A stretch of 25,899 nt of DNA from an uncultured Porphyromonas sp. (GCF_902489635.1 NZ_CABUAN010000030.1:1-25899), one strand, 5' to 3'; counted from the first letter of the stretch, positions 1 to 7,647 are shown. The notes: generated by a model not told the origin, from the sequence alone. Translations and numbers: made by a program.

Positions 1-6
1 GTCAGG

Positions 7-28
7 ACAATCTTGCAAGCAAGATTGT
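7..28. repeat. Palindrome downstream of rlmN
   Basis: Perfect 10-bp inverted repeat (ACAATCTTGC / GCAAGATTGT) with only two bases between the arms. It lies about 45 bp past the rlmN stop on the minus strand and abuts the palindrome at 29-55. As RNA it would form a stem of about 8 bp with a 6-nt loop. It may contribute to 3' end formation of the rlmN operon or be a binding site. No clear U-tract follows, so a terminator role is only inferred. Confidence 0.55.
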
Positions 29-55
29 GAGACTGTTGACTTTTGCAACAGTCTC
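29..55 (-). repeat. 27-bp palindromic repeat, copy 1 (3' of rlmN)
   Basis: 10-bp arms GAGACTGTTG / CAACAGTCTC flank a 7-nt loop. Read on the minus strand, the direction of rlmN transcription, it matches the plus-strand element at 16439-16465 in 25 of 27 positions. Both copies lie shortly after the stop codon of the upstream gene, and both have the loop in the same orientation relative to transcription. It is probably a dispersed terminator-like or small intergenic repeat. Confidence 0.6.
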
Positions 56-73
56 GTAATGGGGCGTAAGGGC

Positions 74-1099
74 TTATGCGCCCTGCTGCTCTTGGGTGCT
101 GAGCATACCGCAGGCGGCGCTGATGTCTTCGCCACGGGAGGTGCGGATGGTGGTCGGTATGCCCGCCTCGCAGAGCCGATCGCGGAGCCACTCCATGCGG
201 GTCATATCGGAGCTAGGCAGGTCGACGTGCGGGATGCGGTGGTAGCGGATCAGGTTGACGTGGCAGTCGAGCTGTGCGAGTAGACGCTTGAGAGCTGCGA
301 GGTGGCGGGGCGTGTCGTTGAGCCCTGAGAAGACGATATACTCGAAGGTGAGACGACGCTGATGGCTCCAGTCGTAGTGTCGTAGGAGTGCCACCGTGTC
401 GGCAAGGGGCATGGCGCGCTCTACGGGCATAATGGATAAACGCTCCTCCGGCAGTGGGTTGTGCAGGCTGATAGCCAGATGACAGGTGCACTCCTCCAAG
501 AAACGCTCCAAGCCAGGGCGTAGGCCGATGGTCGAGACGGTGATGCGCTTAGGACTCATCGCCAGCCCCTGCGGATCGGTCAGACAGCGGATCACTTGTA
601 GGAGCGTGTCTATATTGTCCATCGGTTCGCCCATCCCCATGAAGACGATGTTGGTCAACTCATTGACCTCAGGCACGGAGAGGATTTGGTTGAGGATTTC
701 GCTTGCCGAGAGGTTAGCGCTGAAACCTTGCTTGCCCGTCATGCAGAAGAGGCAGTTCATCTTGCAGCCTCGCTGTGACGATACGCAGAGCGTGGCGCGG
801 TCACCCTCGGGGATCATGACCGTCTCGACGAAGCCCCCACCAGCGGCAAAGAGATACTTGACCGTGCCGTCTCGTGAAGTCTGCTGAAGATGAGGTGCCG
901 CACGGCCTATCTCGTAGTGCGAGGCGAGCAGAGCGCGCGCCTTCTTGCTCAGATTGGTCATCTCGTCCCACGAGGAGACATGCTTCTGGTAGAGCCAGTC
1001 GGCGATCTGCCGACCCGTGTATTTGGGCAGACCTAGGCCAACGGCTAGCTCCGTGAGCTGCGCAGGCGTCTTGCCGAGGATCTGGTGCGTTGCAGTCAT
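74..1099 (-). CDS. rlmN: 23S rRNA (adenine-2503-C2)-methyltransferase / tRNA m2A37 methyltransferase RlmN
   Basis: Radical-SAM enzyme that puts a C2-methyl group on A2503 of 23S rRNA and, in the known family, A37 of some tRNAs. The 4Fe-4S motif CxxxCxxC is seen as CKMNCLFC at about residues 112-119 of a 341-aa protein. The GMGEPMDN block of the family follows, and the conserved C-terminal catalytic cysteine is in the AACGML motif near residue 330. Length is normal. The reading frame stays open to 1132, which would overlap rnr by 20 bp. The ATG at 1099 is preferred because it leaves a 13-bp gap after the rnr stop and gives the usual short lead-in to the HTH-like N-terminal domain (LTELAVGLGLPKYTGRQI). 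It is the last gene of the probable pyrH-frr-rsgA-rnr-rlmN operon and is followed by two palindromes. Function is secure; the start is less so. Confidence 0.96.
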   Translation of the reverse strand: MTATHQILGKTPAQLTELAVGLGLPKYTGRQIADWLYQKHVSSWDEMTNLSKKARALLASHYEIGRAAPHLQQTSRDGTVKYLFAAGGGFVETVMIPEGDRATLCVSSQRGCKMNCLFCMTGKQGFSANLSASEILNQILSVPEVNELTNIVFMGMGEPMDNIDTLLQVIRCLTDPQGLAMSPKRITVSTIGLRPGLERFLEECTCHLAISLHNPLPEERLSIMPVERAMPLADTVALLRHYDWSHQRRLTFEYIVFSGLNDTPRHLAALKRLLAQLDCHVNLIRYHRIPHVDLPSSDMTRMEWLRDRLCEAGIPTTIRTSRGEDISAACGMLSTQEQQGA

Positions 1100-1112
1100 G
1101 AGAAGGGGCGTA

Positions 1113-3290
1113 TCAGACGAGGTCAAAGTCAAGCTGTCGCTGCTCTAGGTCGGCACGAGTGATGCGTACGGTGATCGGGTCGCCAAGGTTGTAGCGCTTG
1201 CCGGTGCGTCGTCCACGGAGGCGGTAGTTCTTCTCGTCGTACTCGAAGTAGTCGTCCTCGAGCTTGCGGATCGGTATGAGTCCCTCGCAGTGCGATCCCT
1301 TGAGCTCCACATAAAGGCCCCACTCGGCGACCCCGCTGATGACTCCGTCGAAGACTTGTCCTATGCGAGCCTTCATATACTCGACCTGCTTGTACTTGAT
1401 CGAGTCACGCTCCGCCTGCGTAGCTATCTGCTCCTGCTCGCTGCAGTGCTGGCACTGCTCCTCGAGCTTGCCCTTTGTCACAGAGCGACCGCCTGCGTAG
1501 TAGCGCGTCAGGAGGCGGTGCACCATCAGGTCGGGGTAGCGACGAATGGGTGAGGTGAAGTGGGTGTAGAAAGCAAAGGAGAGTCCGTAGTGGCCGATGT
1601 TGTCAGGCGAGTACTCGGCACGAGTCATAGAGCGGATGGCGAGCGTCTCGATGAGGCTCTCCTCACGTTTGCCCTGGACGCTGTCGAGGAGCTTGTTGAA
1701 GGAGCGACTCACCTGACGATTTTCGCCACTGAGATTGACTTTGTAGCCAAACTTACCAGCAAAAGAGGCGAGCGCCATCAGCTTCTCTTCGCTAGGCTGT
1801 GCGTGGACACGGTAGACGAAGTTCTTCGCCTTCTTGCCCTTGGCACGAACCTGCCCGATGTCCTCAGCAACGGTGCGATTGGCCAGAAGCATAAACTCCT
1901 CGATGAGGTGGTGCGACTCATTGTCTATCACCTCCTCGACACCTGTGGGACGACCCTTGGGGTCTAGTACGAAGCGCACCTCTTGGCTCTGGAACTTGAT
2001 CGCACCCTCGTCAAAGCGGCGCTTGCGCAACTGCTGGGAGAGCTCAAAGAGTGGCTGAATGATCGCCTGCTGGGTGTCACTGCGACCCTCGATCACATCC
2101 TGCGCCTCCTCGTAAGTCATGCGCTGATCGCTCCGGATCACCGTGCGACAGATGCGGTACTGCTGTACATGTGCTGCATTGTCTAGCGTGAGGATACAGG
2201 AGTAAGCGTACTTATCTTCGTTGGGACGGAGCGAACAGAGATTGTTGCACAGTGCCTCGGGGAGCATCGGGATGGTGCGGTCAACGAGGTAAACGCTGGT
2301 GCCACGTGCGTAAGCCTCCTCGTCAATCTTAGAGCCCTCGGTGACGAAGTAAGAAACATCGGCAATGTGCACGCCCACCTCGTGCCGGCCATCGCCGAGG
2401 TCACGGTAAGAGAGTGCATCGTCAAAGTCCTTAGCATCGGCAGGATCAATGGTGAGCGTCGGCACCTCGCGAAAGTCCTCTCGCTGTGCCAGCTGCTCTT
2501 GGGTTATCTCGCCCGAGAGTCGCTCTGCCTCGTCGATAGCAGCCTGTGGGTAGTCGTAGTCTATATTGTATTCGGTCAGTATGGCGCGCATCTCGGTGTC
2601 GTTGTCGCCCGCCTTGCCGAGAACCTTGAGGACACGTCCCGTGGGGATTTTGTCCGAGCTAGGCCACTCGGTGATAGCCACCTCTACCTTGGAGTCTCGC
2701 TGAGCACCGTTTAGTTCGCTGAGCGGGATCAGTATGTCGGTCGAGAGGGTGCGGTCTTCGGTGACGAAGATGGCCCAGTCCTTTTTGAATTCCAGTCGTC
2801 CGACGAAGGTATGCTTTGACCGCTCGATGATGTTGATCACCTCGCCCTCTAGGTCACCGCCCTGACGCTTAGCAAAGAGACGCGCCTGTACCCGGTCTCC
2901 GTTGAGCGCGTGCATAGAGTTGCGCTCAGCGATGAAGATGCTCTTGCCATCCTCGTCAGAGATAAATGCGTTGCGCCCGTTGGAGCGACGCTCGAAGGTG
3001 CCGAAGAGCAGAGCTCCCGAGAGATTATAGCGATAGGTGCCCGGCTTGACCCGTGTGAGCGTGTCGTCCAGCTCCAGCACCTCGAGGATGCGGCTGATGG
3101 ACTGGCGCATCGGTTGCTCCGTGATGCCGAGTTGCTTGGAGACCTGCTTGTAGTTCCACGTGTGGGTTGGGTTTGTGGCAAAGAGCTTGACGACGGCTCG
3201 TGTTAGTTCGTCGAGGTTAAGCCGCTTCGCGCCGGAGCGTTTGGTAGGGTTCTTCTTGGGTGTGTTTTTCTTTCTAGATGGTTTCGTCAT
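1113..3290 (-). CDS. rnr: Ribonuclease R (3'-5' exoribonuclease, RNB family)
   Basis: Processive 3'-5' exoribonuclease that degrades structured RNA and acts in rRNA and mRNA quality control. The 725-aa protein has the full RNase R layout. A Lys/Arg-rich start is followed by a winged-helix segment (about residues 25-90, HTWNYKQVSKQLGITEQPMRQ), two cold-shock-like domains (about 90-240) and the RNB catalytic domain (about 260-590). The metal-binding signature DPADAKDFDD is at 282-291. A C-terminal S1 domain (about 635-725) contains GVAEWGLYVELKGSHCEGLIPI. The ATG at 3290 is the natural start, 36 bp after the rsgA stop. The gene ends 13 bp before the likely rlmN start, which supports co-transcription. 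The winged helix marks it as RNase R rather than RNase II. Confidence 0.97.
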   Translation of the reverse strand: MTKPSRKKNTPKKNPTKRSGAKRLNLDELTRAVVKLFATNPTHTWNYKQVSKQLGITEQPMRQSISRILEVLELDDTLTRVKPGTYRYNLSGALLFGTFERRSNGRNAFISDEDGKSIFIAERNSMHALNGDRVQARLFAKRQGGDLEGEVINIIERSKHTFVGRLEFKKDWAIFVTEDRTLSTDILIPLSELNGAQRDSKVEVAITEWPSSDKIPTGRVLKVLGKAGDNDTEMRAILTEYNIDYDYPQAAIDEAERLSGEITQEQLAQREDFREVPTLTIDPADAKDFDDALSYRDLGDGRHEVGVHIADVSYFVTEGSKIDEEAYARGTSVYLVDRTIPMLPEALCNNLCSLRPNEDKYAYSCILTLDNAAHVQQYRICRTVIRSDQRMTYEEAQDVIEGRSDTQQAIIQPLFELSQQLRKRRFDEGAIKFQSQEVRFVLDPKGRPTGVEEVIDNESHHLIEEFMLLANRTVAEDIGQVRAKGKKAKNFVYRVHAQPSEEKLMALASFAGKFGYKVNLSGENRQVSRSFNKLLDSVQGKREESLIETLAIRSMTRAEYSPDNIGHYGLSFAFYTHFTSPIRRYPDLMVHRLLTRYYAGGRSVTKGKLEEQCQHCSEQEQIATQAERDSIKYKQVEYMKARIGQVFDGVISGVAEWGLYVELKGSHCEGLIPIRKLEDDYFEYDEKNYRLRGRRTGKRYNLGDPITVRITRADLEQRQLDFDLV

Positions 3291-3326
3291 AATGGTTTGG
3301 TTAATGTGTGTGTATGCGTTGGTGTT

Positions 3327-4271
3327 TTACTGCTCTGGTCGGTAGGGTCCGCTGTGCTCGTCCTGGAGGATGCTCAGATAGCTCTTGTAGCGCGAGGGGG
3401 CGATGCGTCCCTCTTCGAGTGCCTTGAGGACAGCGCAGCCCGGCTCGTGGAGGTGCGTGCAATTGGCAAAGCGGCAGTCGCTCGAATAGGCAAAGAACTC
3501 ACGAAAGAAGTGGCTCGTGTCCTCTTCGCTCATCTCTAGCGTGCCAAAAGCTTTGATCCCGGGAGTGTCGATGATCCAGCCTGAGTGCGGGCTCGGTAGC
3601 TGATACATCTCCGAGTAAGTAGTCGTGTGCTGCCCCGTCTCATAGAGCGAAGAGATAGCCTGCGTGGCTAGGTCTAGGTCGGGGATCAAACTGTTGAGTA
3701 GGGTCGACTTGCCGGTGCCTGAGTGCCCTGCGATGAGCGTGCACTTGCCATCGAGCAGCGACATGAGTGCGTCGGTGCCTTGATGTTGCAGTGCCGATAT
3801 GGGGTGGCAGGGATAGCCCAGCGGGGTATAGATCTCGGTCAGTTCGCGCATCACCTCCTCCTCGTCGGGCTTGAGGTCGTCGACCTTGTTGATGAGGATC
3901 TCGGTGGGGATGCGGTACGCCTCTGCCGTGGCCAGGAAGCGATCGATGAATGTGTAGGAAGTGCGAGGGCGAGCGATGGTGACCATCAGGAGGGCTAGGT
4001 CAATGTTTGCCGCAAGGATGTGCGACTCCTTAGAGAGGTTGGTGGCGCGTCGTATGATGTAGTTGCGTCGTGGCTCGAGAGACTCTATATAGGAGACCTC
4101 CTGCTGTGGATCTGGCGTGAAGTGCACCCAGTCACCGACCACTACGGGGTTGGTGCTGCGAATGCCCTGGATGCGCAGCCTCCCTTTGATCAGGCAGGCG
4201 TAGACCCGATCCTCTTCGGGCACGTGCACTGCACAGTTATTGCCGATGACCTTGATGACTCTGCCTCGCAT
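3327..4271 (-). CDS. rsgA: Ribosome small subunit-dependent GTPase A
   Basis: GTPase that acts late in 30S subunit assembly (YjeQ/RsgA family). An OB-fold comes first (about residues 1-75, MRGRVIKVIGNNCAVHV). The circularly permuted GTPase domain follows in the diagnostic order G4 (NKVD, 128-131), G1 (GHSGTGKS, 182-189), G3 (DTPG, 235-238). A C-terminal zinc-binding knuckle has CRFANCTHLHEPGC. The frame is open to 4316, but the first 15 residues (MGCGFAHIF...) do not resemble the family, while the ATG at 4271 starts precisely at the OB-fold, giving 314 aa. It lies between frr and rnr. The 164-bp gap to frr is the longest in the operon and shows no clear terminator, so an internal promoter is possible but not seen. 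Confidence 0.95.
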   Translation of the reverse strand: MRGRVIKVIGNNCAVHVPEEDRVYACLIKGRLRIQGIRSTNPVVVGDWVHFTPDPQQEVSYIESLEPRRNYIIRRATNLSKESHILAANIDLALLMVTIARPRTSYTFIDRFLATAEAYRIPTEILINKVDDLKPDEEEVMRELTEIYTPLGYPCHPISALQHQGTDALMSLLDGKCTLIAGHSGTGKSTLLNSLIPDLDLATQAISSLYETGQHTTTYSEMYQLPSPHSGWIIDTPGIKAFGTLEMSEEDTSHFFREFFAYSSDCRFANCTHLHEPGCAVLKALEEGRIAPSRYKSYLSILQDEHSGPYRPEQ

Positions 4272-4435
4272 AGGGTAGGGGGAAATGGGGAAAATGTGAG
4301 CAAAGCCACAGCCCACAGCTTGAGAGGATGAAGGGGGCAGCCGATGCGGAAACTAGTCCCTCCGCTCCGCTTGCCAGCTCAGGCTGTAGGTGTGACTTGC
4401 ATAAGGGTGAAATGTGATAGGGAGGGGTAGGGGAA

Positions 4436-4996
4436 TTAGATCGTCATGATCTCTTTCTCCTTAGCCGCTAGCACCTCCTCGACACGAGCTATGTACTTGT
4501 CGTGGAGCTTCTGGGCTTCGTTTTCGGTTTGCTTGACCACATCCTCTGACAGATCCTCCGCTTTGAGAGCCTTCTTGGCAGCGTCGATAGCGTCACGGCG
4601 TGCGTTGCGAATGCTGATCTTCGCCTCCTCGCTCTCAGCCTTACACTGCTTGACCAGCTCCTTACGACGCTCCTCGGTGAGGGGTGGCATAGCGATGCGG
4701 ATCATCTCGCCATTGTTCGTCGGTGTGATACCTAGGTTGGAGTCGAGGATACCCTTCTCGATATCTTTGATGAGCTTCTTGTCCCACGGTGTGATAGCGA
4801 GCGTACGTGCATCGGGTACAGTCACTGTCGCAACCTGGTTGAGAGGCATCGGCGCCCCATAAGCCTCGACGGTAATGTCGTCTAGTAGGACAGGATTGGC
4901 CTTGCCCGCACGTATGCGGTCTAGCTTGTCCTGAAGAAATTCGACAGCTTTGAGCATAGACTGCTCAGCCGGTTTGGTAAATTGGCTTGTACTCAT
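4436..4996 (-). CDS. frr: Ribosome recycling factor
   Basis: 186-aa protein that, with EF-G, splits post-termination ribosomes in the cytoplasm. It has the expected length and family landmarks: the helical AVEFLQDKLDRIRAGKANPVLLDDITVEAYGAPMPLNQVATV start and the C-terminal helical EERRKELVKQCKAESEEAKISIRNARRDA segment. The start is an ATG 31 bp after the pyrH stop. The pyrH-frr order is a widely conserved bacterial pairing. Confidence 0.98.
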   Translation of the reverse strand: MSTSQFTKPAEQSMLKAVEFLQDKLDRIRAGKANPVLLDDITVEAYGAPMPLNQVATVTVPDARTLAITPWDKKLIKDIEKGILDSNLGITPTNNGEMIRIAMPPLTEERRKELVKQCKAESEEAKISIRNARRDAIDAAKKALKAEDLSEDVVKQTENEAQKLHDKYIARVEEVLAAKEKEIMTI

Positions 4997-5027
4997 ATTT
5001 CGTTGTGATTGGTTTCTAGGTTATTGA

Positions 5028-5753
5028 TTAGGAAACGATAGACCCTATCTCTTCGCCACGCATCACACGAGCCAGATTGCCCGTCGTGTCCATGTCAAAG
5101 ACGATGATCGGCAGATGGTTCTCTTGACAAAGTGTCATAGCGGTCAGGTCCATGATCTTGAGCCCACGGTCGTACACCTCTTGGTAGGTGAGACGAGAGA
5201 GCTTGGTCGCTGAGGGGTCGCGCTCAGGATCGGCCGTGTAGATGCCGTCGACGCGGGTCCCCTTGAGCATAATGTCAGCTTGTAGCTCTATGCCACGGAG
5301 TGCTGAGGCAGAGTCTGTGGTAAAGAACGGATTGCCCGTTCCCCCAGCGACGAAGACAATATGCCCCTGAGCCAACAGTTGGCGAGCTGTGAGCGCATCG
5401 TAGTAGCGCGCGTAAGGCTCCATCGGTGTACTGGTCATGACGACCGCCCGAGGTGTGCCTTGTATAGAGGGGCACTGCGCATTGATCGCCGCACTGATGG
5501 CGAGCGCATTGATGACCGTGGCGAGCATGCCCATACGGTCGCCCGACACACGATCTAGTCCTTCGGCAGAGCCTGCCATGCCTCGGAATATGTTGCCACC
5601 GCCCACGACGATCGCCACCTCGACGCCCATATCGCTGATCTCGATGATCTGCGAGGCGTAGTCGTGGAGGCGTGTCGTGTCGATGCCTTGCTTGGAGCCA
5701 GCCGCAAGCGACTCGCCGCTGAGCTTGAGTAGTACTCGTTTGTATTGAGCCAT
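5028..5753 (-). CDS. pyrH: Uridylate (UMP) kinase
   Basis: Amino-acid-kinase-family UMP kinase that makes UDP from UMP and ATP in pyrimidine nucleotide synthesis. The 241 aa include the N-terminal KRVLLKLSGESL, the glycine-rich phosphate loop VVGGGNIFRG, and the C-terminal nucleotide-binding TGNPFFTTDSASALRG and KGTRVDGIYTADP blocks. Length is typical. It is probably the first gene of the operon with frr. A promoter-like TATCTTTG box lies 28-35 bp upstream of the ATG on the same strand. The gene is not preceded here by rpsB-tsf, the neighbours seen in many bacteria. Confidence 0.98.
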   Translation of the reverse strand: MAQYKRVLLKLSGESLAAGSKQGIDTTRLHDYASQIIEISDMGVEVAIVVGGGNIFRGMAGSAEGLDRVSGDRMGMLATVINALAISAAINAQCPSIQGTPRAVVMTSTPMEPYARYYDALTARQLLAQGHIVFVAGGTGNPFFTTDSASALRGIELQADIMLKGTRVDGIYTADPERDPSATKLSRLTYQEVYDRGLKIMDLTAMTLCQENHLPIIVFDMDTTGNLARVMRGEEIGSIVS

Positions 5754-5780
5754 AATGGTCTTATCTCATTGTATCCTCTA

Positions 5781-5788
5781 CAAAGATA
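5781..5788 (-). promoter_or_regulatory. Candidate -7 promoter box for pyrH operon
   Basis: On the minus strand the sequence TATCTTTG matches the Bacteroidetes -7 consensus TAnnTTTG and would start transcription about 20 nt before the pyrH ATG. No good TTTG lies at the -33 spacing. Assignment rests on the consensus match and position only. Confidence 0.5.
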
Positions 5789-5792
5789 GACA

Positions 5793-5838
5793 AAAAGTGC
5801 TTAGCAGTAAAGCGAAGCGGTAAGGCGAGCGCACTTTT
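5793..5838. repeat. Inverted repeat and short tandem repeat just upstream of the pyrH promoter
   Basis: AAAAGTGC (5793-5800) pairs with GCACTTTT (5831-5838). Between them is an imperfect tandem repeat, roughly GTAAAGCGAAGC then GGTAAGGCGAGC. The element lies immediately upstream of the candidate -7 box, covering about -15 to -60 of the pyrH promoter. It could be an operator, or a weak hairpin for transcripts from the other side. Confidence 0.4.
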
Positions 5839-6015
5839 AGCTTGCCTCACCTAATCAACTGAGACTATAAAACAGAATATCCACGTGGGAAAGCTGTTGG
5901 CTGTTAGCTAGTGCTACTAGAAACACTAGAGCCACTAGCCTCCCCTCTCTAACCTCTAATCTCCAACCTCTATTTACATATCTTTACGGGGAGTTTCATC
6001 CGATTCCCTCCCTTC

Positions 6016-6190
6016 TCGAATATCCACGTGGAAAATCTCAAATCTCCACGTGGATATTTTTTATTTTCCACGTGGGCGTCAAACAATTCCTCCGAAGTTT
6101 CATTTGATTCCTCCGAAGATTTTTTTCTTCCCCACGTGGGAAATAAAAAATATCCACGTGGAGATTTCAAAATATCCACGTGGAAATCGA
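6016..6190. repeat. Eight-unit array of ~22-bp palindromic sites arranged as a large inverted repeat
   Basis: Six exact copies of the palindrome CCACGTGG start at 6024, 6046, 6068, 6132, 6154 and 6176, so each triplet has exact 22-bp spacing. Between the triplets, two copies of ATTCCTCCGAAG start at 6086 and 6107. The unit centres are therefore 20-23 bp apart throughout, near two helical turns. The left arm (6016-6076) and right arm (6131-6190) are inverted copies of each other. The inner 37 nt (6040-6076 against 6131-6167) differ at one position, and both outer ends read TCGA. An extra CCACGTGG is at 5881-5888. It resembles in concept the tandem-repeat MITEs reported for Porphyromonas, but identity with any named element is not established here. 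It could also be a multi-site protein-binding array or a very long RNA hairpin. Confidence 0.9.
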
Positions 6191-6195
6191 TTTTC

Positions 6196-6228
6196 CCCGA
6201 CACAGCACCATATCAATATGTAGTCGGG
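6196..6228. terminator. Hairpin between repeat array and flippase gene
   Basis: CCCGAC (6196-6201) pairs with GTCGGG (6223-6228), and inside them CATAT (6209-6213) pairs with ATATG (6216-6220). It lies about 130 bp downstream of the flippase stop on the minus strand and directly borders the array. There is no U-tract, so termination is a guess. Confidence 0.3.
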
Positions 6229-6356
6229 TCTAAATTATTGTAATAAGCCGGCGTTGGATTTCTCTAGCTGAGCTGATGCATTACAATCGCTCTGTCAGGA
6301 ACTACACATATCCCTTCTAGAAATAAATCGTGTTTTTCAGCACCTCAAAATAGGGC

Positions 6357-7643
6357 TTATCCGTTGCTCTGCTGGAGCTGCTGGTCGTGTCGGCGCAAGA
6401 GGTAGAGGAGCCAGCCCCCGTAGAGTAGGTGGTAGAGTGCGATGACTAGGTAGTAGGTGGAGACGGTCTCGGCGAAGGGTGCGCGCAAGACGTAGATAAG
6501 TAGCACCAGGAGGGCAACCTGCAGGAAGAGGTTGAGCAGTTGGATCTGTAGGTGCGCTCTTTGCCGCCCGATGATGTCGGGGATGACGTTGATGATGGAG
6601 GTGAAGAAGAAGACGAACAGGTAAACGAGCATAGCGCGTATGATCTCTGTGCAGGCTGCGTACTCGGGAGCTAAGAGCCAGCGAACTAGATAAGGCATAG
6701 CCCACCAGAGAATTAAGAGCGTGGGGATGCCTGCCACGAGCGTTAGCATGAGCAGCGGGCGGACGAGCGGTCGCCAGGGTGCCTGCGCGTGGTGTGCTAC
6801 GGAGAGACGGTTGAAGTAGACCTGACTGACGCTGTCTGCGATGAGCTGTACGGGACGGCGTGCCAGCATCGTTGCCATAGTGACTAGTCCTATCTCGACG
6901 GTGGTGTAGCCTAGCGGTAGCATGAGGATCAGGATTGACCCGAGGAGGGTGGTGATGGCTGCCTGAGGAAGGCTAAAGAGGGGAAAGGCTCTGTACTTGC
7001 GAGCCACTTGCCCTAGCTCTCTGCGACTGCTGGGGCTATTGGTTTGTCGGCTGTGCTTCAGGGGTCGCAGGAGTGGAATGATCGCGAGCAATGTCGAGGC
7101 TATTTGGGCGCCCCACAAGCTCCAGACGGAGGGGGAGAAGAGTCCGAAGCCCACTTTGAGTCCATTATTGCCCAATCCTTGCACTGCTTTGCTGGTGGCG
7201 ATACGCTTGAACTGTCCTAGGCTTAGCGCGTAGTTGCTGAGTGTAGCGCACAGTCCCAAGGTGCAGACGACGGGTGGAATAAGCCAGAGCTTGCCCTGCA
7301 GGGTAGCGTAGCGGGTGATGCCGATCCACGGCTCGAAGGCTAGGGTGAGGGCGAATAGGGCGAGCGTCACTAGAGCTGTAATCCATAGGGTGAGACGTAG
7401 TAAGTGGTCTCGCTCTAAGGGTTCTTGACAGACTACGATAGCCTGATCGTAGCGTCCCCCCACGGCGATGCTGAGCAGCGTGGCGATGGAGAGGATGAGT
7501 GCTAGGTCGCCTAGCGTGTCTGGTGTGTATAGTCTACTGACCCATGGTAAGAGAAGTAGGGCTATCAGCTGTACCCCGACACCGACAGAGAGGAGTAGAC
7601 CGCTGTCGGCTAGTATGGAGCGTAGTGATCGGGGCACTTTCAC
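6357..7643 (-). CDS. Polysaccharide flippase-like membrane protein (Wzx / lipopolysaccharide biosynthesis family)
   Basis: 428-aa integral membrane protein with about 12 hydrophobic segments. The N-terminal pattern VGVGVQLIALLLLPWVSRLYTPDTLGDLALILSI...AVGGRYDQAIVV is typical of the Wzx-type branch of the MOP exporter superfamily, which flips lipid-linked oligosaccharides across the inner membrane for surface polysaccharide assembly. The start is a GTG with a 4-bp gap to the cdsA stop, so it is almost certainly translated from the cdsA mRNA. No glycosyltransferase or polymerase genes lie nearby, so the substrate is unknown. Another MOP-family exporter role is possible. Confidence 0.8.
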   Translation of the reverse strand: MKVPRSLRSILADSGLLLSVGVGVQLIALLLLPWVSRLYTPDTLGDLALILSIATLLSIAVGGRYDQAIVVCQEPLERDHLLRLTLWITALVTLALFALTLAFEPWIGITRYATLQGKLWLIPPVVCTLGLCATLSNYALSLGQFKRIATSKAVQGLGNNGLKVGFGLFSPSVWSLWGAQIASTLLAIIPLLRPLKHSRQTNSPSSRRELGQVARKYRAFPLFSLPQAAITTLLGSILILMLPLGYTTVEIGLVTMATMLARRPVQLIADSVSQVYFNRLSVAHHAQAPWRPLVRPLLMLTLVAGIPTLLILWWAMPYLVRWLLAPEYAACTEIIRAMLVYLFVFFFTSIINVIPDIIGRQRAHLQIQLLNLFLQVALLVLLIYVLRAPFAETVSTYYLVIALYHLLYGGWLLYLLRRHDQQLQQSNG

Positions 7644-7647
7644 AGCT

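Larger units (their letters stand above)
5754..6356. other. 603-bp gene-free region between pyrH and the flippase gene
   Basis: No convincing gene. From left to right it holds: the pyrH promoter region; the inverted repeat 5793-5838; one isolated CCACGTGG (5881-5888); a CTAG-rich palindromic patch, GCTAGTG (5907-5913) with CACTAGC (5933-5939); a pyrimidine-rich stretch of AACCTCT-like repeats (about 5940-5975); the CCACGTGG array (6016-6190); and a hairpin (6196-6228). About 125 bp before the flippase stop show nothing recognisable. The 71-77 aa open frames on both strands over the array are products of the repeats. Confidence 0.7.

Noticed and set aside
1100..1132. Upstream ATG start for rlmN at 1132
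   Set aside because: It would overlap the rnr coding end and adds residues outside the family pattern; the ATG at 1099 fits better.
4272..4316. Longer N-terminus for rsgA
   Set aside because: The 15 extra residues do not look like the OB-fold start, which begins exactly at the ATG at 4271.
59..4331. Several plus-strand open frames of 60-138 aa opposite rlmN, rnr, rsgA and frr
   Set aside because: Shadows of well-supported minus-strand genes; no domains or family likeness.
6016..6190. CRISPR array
   Set aside because: The repeated unit is only an 8-bp palindrome with AT-rich surroundings at 22-bp spacing, symmetric as an inverted repeat, without unique ~30-bp spacers and without cas genes.
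5970..6243. Open frames of 71 aa (plus) and 77 aa (minus) with similar KSPRGYF and FSTW-like peptides
   Set aside because: They lie over the inverted CCACGTGG array. The similarity on both strands follows directly from the palindromic repeats, the 22-bp unit is not a multiple of three, and there is no family resemblance.
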